Shown: positions 1-9,963, counted from the first letter of the stretch. The stretch: 18,260 nt of DNA from Podila epigama (GCA_015679605.1 JAAAVE010000485.1:1-18260); one strand, 5' to 3'. Made by a program: numbers and translations. Notes: generated by a model from the sequence alone, not told the origin.

Positions 1-159
1 TTCTCTCACCTACATTCTCTCATCACTCGTCCCTTTTTTGTCTGCTTCCCATCCTCCATCTCATCCTTGTCAGTCTTCTTCTTTACGACCAATCCCTTTA
101 GCCCAGTTGTAACGAATCATACGTAAGGTCTTGTTTTAGTTTTGTCATTTTCCTCTTAG

Positions 160-377
160 ATTTACACCACCACCACCCCTGAGCCTGAGCCTGCGATCCT
201 TGCCAGTTAGTTTCATTTCAATGCCCCATTGGCCACCATTTTGATTTTACATGGTGTGGCATGTCTTTCATTTTTTTTTTTTATAATGTTGTCTCATCAG
301 TGATGATCAACCCCAATGGCAACAAGTTGAAGCACCTACAACTGTCTCTAGATGCGATAAAGAAGGACAATCGCTGA
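160..377 (+). CDS. 3'-terminal exons of an unidentified upstream gene (partial)
   Basis: Two candidate exons, 160-205 and 301-377, join in frame across a 95-bp intron (206-300, donor GTTAGT, acceptor CATCAG). The joined tail reads through PEPEPAILA and MINPNGNKLKHLQLSLDA and ends KKDNR followed by TGA at 375-377. The Pro/Glu stretch followed by a charged, probably helical C-terminus looks like protein rather than chance, and the intron size matches others in the window. A 21-bp micro-exon at 102-122, between CTTTAG and GTAAGG, could precede it, but that would need a 37-bp intron, shorter than any other here. I do not recognise the family. The rest of the gene would lie left of the window. The alternative is that this is non-coding 5' sequence of the transportin gene. 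Confidence 0.4.
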
Positions 378-689
378 TTTTCTTTCAATGTGTGCTTTTC
401 TCAAGATCGTGGAAGATTGCTTGGCTTTTTTTATTTTTTTATTTTTTGCTCATGTATATTTTTTGTTGTTGATTAGTTACTGTTGAATTTTTTTTTTCTC
501 CTTGGTGTTTGAATCCTGTACAGCAAAAAACAAGGACACTCAATCATTTTCATTTGGTCGTTGTCAGTCTTCACTGTCAGCATCTGCGTTTCAAAAAAAA
601 AGAAGACACATAAACGTTTTTGATTCATACTGACAAAACTTTTTTTTGAAAAAAAAAAAAATCATTTCTTTTGTTTAGACATTGACAGC
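378..689 (+). promoter_or_regulatory. Intergenic / 5' region of the transportin gene
   Basis: This is a T-rich stretch with many homopolymer runs and no supportable gene. A pyrimidine-rich tract ending TTTAG at 674-678, eleven bases before the transportin ATG, resembles a splice acceptor, so the leader may contain a 5'UTR intron. No clear TATA or CCAAT box is visible. Confidence 0.3.
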
Positions 690-3600
690 ATGCAGAACTG
701 GCAACCACAACCCGAGGGGCTGAACCAGCTCATTCAGCTCCTTCGCGATTCAATGTCGTCCAACAACGCAGTCCAGACTCAAGTGCGCGAGGTAAGCAAA
801 AAAAAAAAAATCAAGTTAAACATGGACAGACCCTTCACTCTGTTGTATATGAAAAAAAATATAGTCTGTATTTCCGGCGGGGCGCGGGGGCAAAGCGCTG
901 GATGTTTTCTTTTATATTGTCTTTCTTTCTACATGTTGCGCGTGTGCGAATGCGTGTGTGTCTGCGTTTTTTGCTTGCGCTTGCGTTTGCATAACCTCGC
1001 CTCCTTTTTTTTTTTTTTTTTGAGCTTGTGGTCACTTTTCAATACTTTGCTTCGTTTATTTTTATTTATTTTTTGCGTTTTTTTTTATGCCTCCGAGTCA
1101 AACGAAACTAATTCTTTTGTGTGTTGCGTTCTTTCCTTGTCTTCTCTTGTACTCGTCATGACTGTACTATAGCAACTCGAGTCGTTCAGACATATCCCCG
1201 ACTACAACAACTACCTCATCTATATTCTGACACAGATGCCTCAGGAGATTCCGGCTACGCGTGCTATTGCTGGACTTTTGCTCAAGACCAACATTCAGTA
1301 CCATGCCAGTGATATCAGAGACGATGTTCTTGAATACGTCAAGACCCTCGCCCTCCGTCACGTCGGTGACCCTGATGCCGATGTTCGTAATACCCTGGGA
1401 ACCGTCATTACCACTATCCTCTCTAGAAACTCTATCATGAGCTGGCCCGAGGTCCTGCCCCATTTGATGAGTCTTTTGGATTCTCAGGACCCTAATGTTG
1501 TCGAGGTAAGAACAGAGGCTATTGCGTGCTCGGAGGATATTTTTTTCTTTTGTACCACTGTGTTTTTATATATTGTATTTTGCAAGTTACACGACACTAC
1601 ATAACTCTTTTTTTTGAGAACAAGAACGCTTTTCACGCACTAATACATATATATTTTGTACATCTCTCTTATGCTTTTGTAGGGTGCTTTCAAGGCTCTT
1701 GCCAAGATTTGCGAGGATTCCGCTGACGAGCTCGACATGGAGATTAACGGAGAACGTCCTCTCAACTTTATGATCCCAAAGATCATCACATACTTTCAGT
1801 CACCCGTCGTCGCAATTCGCGTGTGTGCATTGACTTGTATCAATCAGTTCATCAACAAACAGTCGCAGTCGTTCATGGTAAATGTGGATGCATTTGTCGA
1901 GGGCTTGGGACAACTCTCGGGTGATAACCACCCCGATGTCCGTAAACATGTCTGCCAAGCCATGGTCATGTTGCTCGAGGCTCGCCCTGACAAGCTCATT
2001 CCCCAGATCGACAACGTTGTCGAGTACATGCTCTATTCGACCAAGGACGATGATGAGAGTGTTGCCTTGGAGGCTTGCGAGTTCTGGCTTGCGTTTGCAG
2101 AGCAGGAAGCTCTTCAGGAGCATCTCCGCCCTCATTTGAACCGTGTCATTCCCGTTCTTCTCGCAGGAATGGTCTACAGCGATCTCGACATTATCTCGTT
2201 GGATGTGGATGACGAGGATAACACTGTCCCTGACCGTGCTGAGGACATGAAGCCCCGTTTCCATCAGGCAAAGACTCACACTACCGACAACACGGCCGCA
2301 GCTGCCGCTGCTGAGGAGGATGACTCTGACTCTGACTCTGACGAGGACGATGAGGATGATGATGATGACATTTACATGGAGTGGAACTTGCGCAAGTGCT
2401 CTGCTTCTGCCTTGGATGTCCTGTCGTCCGTCTATGGAAACTCGATGTTGGATATTCTCCTTCCTTTGCTCCAGACAGAGCTCTTCCATGCCGAGTGGAA
2501 GCACCGTGAGTGTGGTATCTTGGCTTTAGGTGCTGTTGCCGAGGGATGCATGTCTGGTATTGAGCCCCATCTCCCAACCTTGGTCCCCTACCTTATCTCG
2601 ACCTTGAAGGACCCCAAGGTAATGTCACATTGGATGAAAAGTTGCGACGAAACAATTGGCAATTGGTTTGTTCGTTTTTGGTCATTTTTTTTCTAACTTT
2701 ATTGTTTGATATGATGATTATCTAGTCTTTGGTCCGTGCTATTACCTGCTGGACTTTGGGTCGCTATGCTCGCTGGTGCGTCTACCCCACCAACATTGAG
2801 GACCGTCCTCTTTACCTTGTTCCTTTGATCGAGGGTGTAAGTGAGCCATCCGTTTCTTTTTACCCTTTTTCACCCTTGTTGCTTGATGATCATATAATGA
2901 AGTATCAAAAACACCAACACTATGTTTATTTCTTTAATTTTAGTTGCTCAGCATGGTCAGTGACAGCAACAAGCGTGTTCAGGAGGCTGGCTGCAGTGCC
3001 TTTGCCACTTTGGAAGAGGAGGCTTGTGAGGCCTTGGTTCCCTACCTGTTTGGCATTCTTCAGACATTGGTGCATGCCTTTTCGACGTATCAGCAAAAGA
3101 ACTTGCTTATTCTTTACGATGCGATTGGAACCCTTGCTGACAGTGTTGGAAGTGCTCTCAACAAGAAGGAGTATATTGATATGTTGATGCCCTGCCTTAT
3201 TGAAAAGTGGCAGAACTTGCACGACGATGACCGCGATCTCTTCCCCTTGTTCGAGGTAAAGAAACGAACGATGAAGGAGAGAACAGGAACAAAAAGAAAA
3301 AAAGAAAAAAAAACGAAATTACGGCCTAGGGAGAGTGTACTAACGTATTGGCATTTTTTTGTCTTTATCCTTTTCTTTCTTTTTTTCGCGGTATGATAAT
3401 AGTGCTTGTCTTCGGTCACTACTGCTCTTGGTCAAGGTTTCTTGCCCTTTGCACCTCCAGTGTTTGAGCGCTGTGTCAAGATTGTCCATGCCAACTTGAT
3501 GCAGGCTCAGATGTACGCTCAAAACCCTGAGAGCGTTCCTCCCCCAGACAAGGACTTTATGATTGTCGCATTGGATCTTCTCAGTGGATTGACTCAGGGA

Positions 3601-4591
3601 TTGAACACAAGTGTCGAATCCTTGGTCTCAAGCAGCCAGCCTAGCGTTCTACAGATCTTGAGCGTTTGTCTCGCTGTAAGTGATTTGATTTCTTTCCATG
3701 CCACTTGCTTTACTTTTCGCTTTTCGTTGTCGTTGTGCGCTCTGTGAGTGATCGGTGCTAGTAATGGAAACGAAATGGTAACAGATGACTCACTCGCATG
3801 CTATTTCTTTTCGCCTTTTGTAATTTTCAGGACTCGTCTGCAGAGGTTCGTCAGTCTTCGTACGCACTTTTGGGAGATCTTGCTATCAGCTGCTTCTTGC
3901 ATATCAAGCCATACTTGAACGCGTTTATGAATGAGCTCATTGGACAGATTCAACCCAACACGGAATTTGTGTCTGTTTGCAACAATGCTGCATGGGCAGC
4001 TGGAGAGATTGCTCTGCAGTATGGTGAGGGCATGGCCGTGTGGGTGCAGCCATTGTTGGAGCGTTTGATCCCCTTGTTGACCACCGCGACGACCCCCAGA
4101 ACATTGTTGGATAACTCTGCGATTACGATTGGACGTCTCGGCTTGGTCTGCCCTCAATTGGTGGGACCTCATCTGGAAGTGTTTGCCGAGGCATGGTGCC
4201 ACACCTGCCGTACGATCCGCGACAATGACGAGAAGGACACTGCTTTCCGTGGTCTGTGCGCCATGATCCAGGTGAACCCTCAGGGTTTGATCAAGAGCTT
4301 GGCACCCTTCTGTGACGCCGTTGCTCAGTGGAGCGAGGTTCCTCCAGCACTCGACCAGCAGTTTGGCAAGGTATTGAACTCGGTTTCTTTTTTTTTTGTC
4401 AGTGTTTATGCTATATGAAGTGGGTGGAATGAACAAAAAAAATCGGATGGTAGATTAACGCGTTTTTTTCTTGTATACTATACTAGATTTTGGTCGGATA
4501 CAAGAACATGATGGCCAACCAATGGGAGGCTTTTGCCGCTTCCTTGGCCCCTGACACCCGTAGCCGTCTTTCGCAGCGCTATGGATTGTAA
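690..4591 (+). CDS. KAP104: Transportin / importin beta-2 (Kap104, TNPO1 family)
   Basis: Nuclear import receptor of the karyopherin-beta family; it binds PY-NLS cargoes (many hnRNP-type RNA-binding proteins), carries them through the nuclear pore and releases them on RanGTP. Exons: 690-791, 1173-1505, 1683-2618, 2726-2836, 2944-3255, 3403-3675, 3831-4370, 4487-4591, giving 903 aa, close to yeast Kap104 and human TNPO1. The HEAT-repeat solenoid is collinear with TNPO1 throughout, e.g. [11 protein letters not shown] near residue 11, [13 protein letters not shown] at 380-392, DSNKRVQEA at 501-509 and SAITIGRLG in exon 7. The acidic H8 loop used for Ran-driven cargo release is at about 356-374, after a short Ala run. 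The PY-NLS pocket residues known from TNPO1 (W460, R464, W730) appear here as W466 and R470 (CWTLGR) and W744 ([10 protein letters not shown]). All seven introns are phase 0. The gene ends tail to tail with the reductase. Confidence 0.97.
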
Positions 4592-4886
4592 AGAAGGGAG
4601 GACAAACAGCGTCAGGAGTTCAGAGAAGAAGGAGATGAAGAAGAGAGAGTGAGAGCGAGAGAAAAAAAAAAGAAAAAAAGAAAAACAAAAGAACAAAAAA
4701 GAAAGATGAAAAAAAAAAAGTAGTGCTGGAAGAAGGAACTCTGCACTATGTCAACCAGTATTGTTTTTGAGGCAAGGCCAGCAGAACCTCAGGATGAACA
4801 GCAACTCGCTGGTAGTTGGACCCCATTGCGCATGTTACACTTTTGTCACCGGCATGGCGTTTTCTTTTAATCTCTTTGGATTCGTT

Positions 4887-4958
4887 CTCTTTTTTTTTTC
4901 TCTTTTCTCTTTTCTCTTTTCTCTTTTTCTCTTTTTCTCTTTTTCTCTTTCTTTCTAT
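4887..4958 (+). repeat. Polypyrimidine tract, CTCTTTT-type tandem repeat
   Basis: About 70 bases of almost only C and T, made of repeated TTTTCTC and TTTTTCTC units. The tract is near mirror-symmetrical, a property of sequences able to form triplex DNA. It lies in the transportin 3' region. Confidence 0.85.
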
Positions 4959-5223
4959 TCACTCCTTCTTTCTCTGGGACAAAAGGAATAGGTAGCGGAT
5001 TTTACAGTAACACTTTGGGGGGATTTTTTTCATGTTTTCTTTCATTTTCTTTCTTTTTTTTTTTATAGTCGCAAAGCATTTTTCACAAGAGGGACACAAA
5101 AAATATTGGGCATTCAAAAGGACAAAAGGACAACAGGACAAAAAGTATTAAAAATTTGTAACAACACAAGAGGGATTAATTTTTCATTTTTTAACAAAAG
5201 GCATTATGATTTTTTTCTTTTTT

Positions 5224-5224
<1 letters not shown>

Positions 5225-5255
<31 letters not shown>
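5225..5255 (+). repeat. (TC)n dinucleotide microsatellite
   Basis: An uninterrupted run of about fourteen TC units, followed by TTGAAAGAGAAATAGAGA. The end TCTCTT-GA-AAGAGA can pair as a short hairpin. Confidence 0.9.
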
Positions 5256-5257
<2 letters not shown>

Positions 5258-5397
5258 AAAGAGAAATAGAGATAAAACAAAGAATGAAGAAAAATAGCAT
5301 AAGACAAAAGAGGGATAGACAACAACAAACAACGAACATCAAAAAATAACAATAAAATGCTTAAAAACAAGAGTTTATGACAAGATAAAAAGAAATG

Positions 5398-7168
5398 TTA
5401 ATAAATCTCTGTTGGATTCCAACAATACCGGGTTCTTTCGCCTTCAAGAGAATATGCATCCAAAGCAAGCATGTCCTATGTATGGAGGAATCCAACAAGA
5501 GTTTTGGTCAGTGATACATGCATATATATATTTCCATTGAGACAATGGGTAGCGCGTAACAGACAAGTGACACGACATAAAATATACAAGTAGGGAAAAA
5601 AAATCGACCTAACTGAAGCGTCAATCTCAAAAGAAAAGAGATCAATGTTGTTGCGAACACGTGTAGGCTGACTTGATTTAGGAATGACGACCGCTCCATG
5701 TTGAAGTCCCCATCGGAGCAAAATCTTGGCCGCCTTTTCTGCGTATTCTTGTGGTGACATGTCGGTTGTTGATTGTACGATAGGGTGAGTGGACACTTCC
5801 ATGGAAGTAGTAGCAGTAGTATCCAGATCTGTAGTGATCGTGGTGTCCATAGCTGTGTCCATAGCTGTGTTCATGTTCGTGTCCATACTCGTCTCCATGC
5901 TCGTCTCCATGCTCGTGTCCATGTTGGCGTCCGTACATGACTTGCCAAAGTATTTTTGGATGAGGTCTGGCATGATATCCAAAGCAGCTGGTAATTGATC
6001 GACCCACTTGGCTTGTGAGATGAGGCGACCTTCGCCAAGACTCGAATAAGCCTGGATCTGGATCCGATGCGTCTTGCAAAAATCAATCACGTCTCTTTGA
6101 TAGAGTCGAGGATGCATTTCGAATTGATGCACATGTGGGATGACTGTTGTCCTAGCTGACTGAGCATGCAGTGGTTGTTGTTGTTGTTGTTGTTGTTGTT
6201 CCACAGTAGTCTCATTATCGTTGTGGTGTTGGAGGGGTTGTTGAACGAGTTGTGAGAGGTGAGCCAATGTGTAGTTACTGACCCCGATCGCTCGTAGTTT
6301 GTGTGCGTGGTACAAGTCTTGGAGTGCATGCCAACTCTGCATTCGGTTCATTGCGTTCTGTGGATCGGATAGTTTCAGCTTTGCAGTGCTTAAAAAAATG
6401 GTCACACAATGTGTAGATGTGTTACAAGGGAGTGAAGGGGGGCAGGCCATGTTTCTTGGATGCTGTTATAAAGGTGAACAAGGTGGTTTTCTTCTTCTTC
6501 CTTACCCAGGCCAATGGATGAGATACAGGTCAATGTAATCGACTTGGAGATTGCTGAGTGAGTTCATGACCGCTACACAGAGAGTGAACAAGGGAGGGGG
6601 AAGGTTTAATTCGCGTTGGTCATGGCGGTAGTCTGCCATTTCTTTTTGCAAGAGAAAAAAAAAATAGCAAAAAGCTATACCTTTGTAACACGCGTCATAT
6701 CCTTGATCCTTTGGCGCTACAAAAATGAAAACGCGAATGAAATAAACAATGAGTTATGATGTACGAAGCAAATAAAAAAAAATCGAATGTATAGCGCTGA
6801 TAGATATTCTCTACTCACCAAGTTTGCTGGTGATAAAGATATCTTTGCGTTCAAGCCCCGGGATCAAATTTTGGTCAAGGATCTTTTTGAGACTGTTGCC
6901 GATCATGGTTTCATTCCGGTATACAGTGGCAGTGTCGATGAGGCGGTAGCCGGATTGGAGGGCTTGGAGGATACATGCGTCGAGGGTTTCTTGATCGCGG
7001 ACGCGATACGTTCCTACTGTTGAGAGTTTGAGTAATATGTTATATTGATTTCAGGAAAAAAAAAAAAAAAAAAAAAAAAAGGAAGAGAATGAAAGAGGAC
7101 ATTGACATACATCCGACTGCAGGCATCTGGACGCCATTGGACAAAGTGTAGCTGGAAGGTGCTGACAT
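5398..7168 (-). CDS. Aldo-keto reductase with repeat-bearing insertions
   Basis: NADPH-dependent (by family) cytosolic aldehyde/ketone reductase of the AKR superfamily; substrate unknown. Minus-strand exons: 7168-7111, 7016-6819, 6716-6681 (36 bp), 6572-6506, 6388-5614, 5475-5398, giving 403 aa. The catalytic tetrad is complete: D47 and Y52 (IDTATVYRNE), K84 (FITSKLAPKDQGYD) and H117 (YLIHWPGT). Other hallmarks are VGLGTYRVRD near the start, GVSNYTLAHL at 155-164, HQFEMHPRLYQ at 207-217, QAYSSLGEG at 232-240, the cofactor motif VIPKSSQPTRVRNN at 354-367, and the C-terminal YCWNPTEIY. It is about 100 aa longer than typical AKRs because of a Gln-rich insert (about 170-200) and a Met/Asp/Thr-repeat insert (about 272-330) in the loop after the seventh strand. 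The last intron has a weak GTTAGG donor, chosen because it alone joins FEIDAS to DMLALDAY in phase. Head to head with ECO1. Confidence 0.9.
5843..5938 (-). repeat. 12-bp coding minisatellite in the reductase
   Basis: Seven clear copies plus a diverged eighth of a 12-bp unit, read on + as GTGTCCATAGCT and variants. On the coding strand it gives a four-residue M-(D/E/N)-T-x pattern at about residues 275-302. Adjacent copies are identical in two places (5843-5866 and 5891-5914), suggesting recent slippage. Confidence 0.9.
6171..6200 (-). repeat. (CAA)n trinucleotide run encoding poly-Gln
   Basis: GTT/TTG repeats on +, CAA codons on the coding strand, encoding eight Gln in a row (about residues 184-191) inside the aldo-keto reductase, between GVSNYT and HQFEMHP. 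Confidence 0.9.
7056..7080 (-). repeat. 25-base homopolymer in reductase intron 1
   Basis: A run of 25 A on + (T on the coding strand) lies in the 94-bp first intron of the reductase (7017-7110), where it forms part of the pyrimidine-rich content. Its length is probably polymorphic or assembly-sensitive. Confidence 0.9.
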
Positions 7169-7417
7169 TTGCTCGGTGGTGTGGAATTCAGACAGGTTAA
7201 TGAATTTTGAAGAAAAAAAAAGGGTGGTAGAGTAAGAAAATAAAAAAAATTTAAAGTCATCAAACTCGAAGAACCGTGACTGACTAACTTTGACTTTGAC
7301 TTTTGACTTTGACTTTGCCCAAAAAAATTAAAGTCCACTTTTTGTTATTGTACCATTGTTGATTGATCGCACTCTCATTACATACACATCACACAAAACA
7401 TTCACGTAGAGCGATTC
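7169..7417. promoter_or_regulatory. Divergent promoter between the reductase and ECO1
   Basis: A 249-bp spacer with start codons facing away on both sides. TGACTAA at 7281-7287, an AP-1/Yap-type half-site look-alike, is followed by about four TTTGAC units up to 7318. No TATA box is evident. Shared control of the two genes is possible but not shown. Confidence 0.5.
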
Positions 7418-9963
7418 ATGGTTGACAGCAGCTCAGAGTCCACGTTTGGAAAGAGCCCAGACACTACACCAAAGAGGTTTGTTCAATTAATGTTTTTGTT
7501 CATTCATTTCCTTCACTCACTCAATGACTCAATGACAAGACAGTTGATCTAACCACAAAAGACATTTTCATGACTCTCCTAGAGAATATACATATCACAG
7601 ATCTGTTAAAAAAACATATGGACGGCAAAAACCTCCCACAGACGATACACCTGCATCATCACTAGATCCTTGGCCGGGACTTGCTTCCAACCTCACTGCG
7701 AATTGGCCACCGCCATCATCATTATCATCATATTCCAACGATAGTCCTGGTTCCAGCCCCTCCACACGACGTATACATTCACGTCTCTCGGCGTCGTCTC
7801 CCTTTTCCGATTCTAATCCCTTTGAACCTTCTGTGGAGCCATGGACACCGACCAGTAAAGGCACATGGACCCTGACGAATAAGCTAGCCAAGGCAAGATT
7901 GGATCTATCCAGTGACGATGATGATAACGAGGATGACAGGGATAATGGAGATGATAAGGGAAGCATTGGGAATGCCTCGCATGATAAAGCTTCCCCGATC
8001 GGGTTCGGGAAACGTAAACGAGGTATAGTTGAAGATGTCAACCCTTTTATGCCCTCGGAAAGTAACGGTGCAAGTCCAAAGAATCCAAGACGCCGTTCCC
8101 TCCGAGGGATGGATATTTTCCGTGCCAAGATGGGCGATTCACATGGATCACTGGAAACAGAAAAGGACAAGGACAAGGACATGGACAAGGGCAAAGATAA
8201 CATGAACAAGATGAATGTGGATGAAGAAGAGGAGGAGGACGATGAAGCATTGCCTTTACGGTCGGCACGCTCTTCCCTGTCACCACCGCCATCACCATCG
8301 CCATCACCGCTCCGATCACCCAGTCAACGATCGAGCAAAAGAATCAAGACCATGTCGCTACCTCTCACACCAGCCAGTTCTGCGTCCATGGATGATAAAA
8401 CGTCCACAACAGGAACGGGTACCAATACACCTGAAAAGAAAAAGAGTCAACAATCGACACTGTCATCGTTTTTTGTAAAGAGCGCACCCAAGAGTACAGG
8501 GATCCTGAGAAGCAAAAAGCAGGAATCTCTATCGACGACGACGACGACGACGACGACGCGTCATGAACAGGAAACAAGTCGGACAACAACAACAACAACA
8601 ACAACAACGGATCCGTTGACTGAAGATGGCACTTGCTCGCGGAGAGTGATATCGAATCAGATAGCAGAACCCGTCAAGAAACTGGAGCAATTGTTTTTGG
8701 CGTTTTCAAAGGTTCCGACAAAAACGAGAGCGAATGCGAATGCACGAGAACAACAGGGACAGCAAGATGGGATAAGCGAAAAGACGGATCGGGGAGGAGG
8801 AGGAGGACGCATGCTGTTGAATCGAGGATCGTTGAATAGAGAAGCTGAGCGATCCAAACGATATCATTGTCCGCAATGTGGGATGCCATATGTTCGCGGA
8901 CAGGTAGAAGATGAACAAATCCATGATAGATATCATCGTGCAGTCGTTGGAGGCATCGACTATCCGGTGAGTTTCTTTTTTTTATGGATGCCACTTTTTT
9001 TTTTGTCAATCTCCTTTATTTGATCGCCTTACGCTAGATGCACAAGTTTGAACCATTTGGTATTTAACAATCGCACGTGTATTCAACATTATAACATAGG
9101 GTTACAAGAATGAAGTGGTCGTGGCACGGTTTCGAGAATTGGAATTAGCAGATGGAGGAGGAGGAGGTGCCGGATCGGGGCAACAACATGCGATAGCAAC
9201 ATCATCAATAACAAAGTCGGTAACGGGAGCAATATCGACCTCTTCTACAGTAACACCAAGTACGTTGTCCGTTTTAGGGGAATCAAGGATTGTCATGGTA
9301 TCCATGATGGATAATGGAGGTTCGATTTTCGAGCGGAAAAAAGTGCAAGAGGTGTTGAAGCATGTGAACAAGGAGTTGGGATCGGTTGTGTTTGATCCTG
9401 AGCAATTGCGAGGCTGTAAAGTTTTTTTGTACATTTCCAGCAAGAAGAAGGTTGTTGGTTGTGTCGTAGCGGAGCAAATTCAGCAAGGATACGAGATCAT
9501 GACTTTACCACCACCATCATCGGCGTCGAGTAGATCACCTTTGTCATCGACAGTCTCCTTGAGTGCAACAGATGACAATAGTAAGAATGATACGTCAGAC
9601 AAGGAGAACACGGATGCAGATCGTCCAAAGAACAGTCTTCCAGGGACTTTGTTGACCAAACAACAACAACAACAAGAAGAAGAAGAAAACAATGACAATG
9701 AGAAGCAACAGCATCATAGTTCAGCCATTTTTTGCAGCACAGATCCACAACCGGCAATATGTGGGATCAACCGGATCTGGGTCTCGCCTGTTCACCGGCG
9801 CAAAGGCATTGCGAGTCGATTGTTGGATGCAGTCCGTGATCGATTCATCTATGCTTGTAAACTCGAGCTCAAGGATCTCGCCTTTTCACAACCTACTGGT
9901 GATGGCAAAGCCTTGGCACGGCGGTACCTTGGCACAGACCGGTTTTTGGTATACGTGGAGTAG
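7418..9963 (+). CDS. ECO1: Cohesin N-acetyltransferase Eco1/ESCO
   Basis: Acetylates the Smc3 ATPase head in S phase to lock cohesin on sister chromatids; acts in the nucleus at replication forks. Exons: 7418-7476, 7601-8966, 9100-9963, giving 762 aa. The first exon is needed because it brings in the only upstream ATG and joins to KKTYGR, a motif found near the start of family members. A canonical PCNA-binding PIP box, QSTLSSFF, sits at residues 304-311. A C2H2 zinc finger follows with C443, C446, H461 and H465 (CPQCGMPY...IHDRYH). The acetyltransferase domain includes VFLYISSKKKVVGCVVAE, the core CGINRIWVSPVHRRKGIA at 696-713 with the acetyl-CoA-binding RRKGIA, and the end AFSQPTGDGKALARRYLG...FLVYVE. 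The first 430 residues are mostly disordered, acidic, basic or Ser/Pro-rich, making it much longer than yeast Eco1 (about 280 aa) and closer to animal ESCO proteins. A low-complexity insert (about 610-690) splits the catalytic domain. Confidence 0.95.
8161..8220 (+). repeat. Imperfect 6-bp repeat encoding Lys-Asp units
   Basis: AAGGAC-type hexamers encode KDKDKDMDKGKD and a degenerate continuation in the disordered N-terminal part of Eco1. Confidence 0.7.
8535..8609 (+). repeat. Paired (ACG)8 and (ACA)8 runs encoding poly-Thr
   Basis: 8535-8558 is eight ACG codons (Thr 332-339), and 8583-8609 is eight ACA codons plus one ACG (Thr 348-356). Both are in the Eco1 frame, just downstream of the PIP box. 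Confidence 0.9.

Larger units (their letters stand above)
4592..5397. other. Convergent intergenic region, low complexity
   Basis: This 806-bp stretch separates the stop codons of the transportin (+) and aldo-keto reductase (-) genes and holds both 3'UTRs. It contains a purine-rich run just after the transportin stop (4600-4720), a long polypyrimidine tract, a (TC)n tract, three copies of an AAAAGGAC-like unit around 5115-5145, and AT-rich filler. Short ORFs here are low-complexity and not credible genes. AATAAA occurs near 5351 (+), far downstream of the transportin stop. Confidence 0.7.

Noticed and set aside
70-120. Minus-strand mini-ORF starting MIRYNWAKGIGRKEED
   Set aside because: Only 16 codons with a stop on both sides; the sequence upstream on that strand is AT-rich with no matching exon.
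1800-2504. 234-codon open frame on the minus strand
   Set aside because: It lies wholly antisense to transportin exon 3, shows no family features, and is explained by codon bias of the sense gene.
3801-4436. 211-codon open frame on the minus strand
   Set aside because: It is antisense to transportin exon 7, with no recognisable motifs or splice context.
5843-5938. CRISPR-like array
   Set aside because: The repeats are direct 12-bp copies without spacers, in frame within a coding exon; likewise for the intron arrays at 16643 and 16997.
7595-8209. 204-codon Ser/Leu-rich minus-strand frame
   Set aside because: It is a shadow of the Eco1 N-terminal exon; its composition mirrors the acidic and Ser-rich sense codons.
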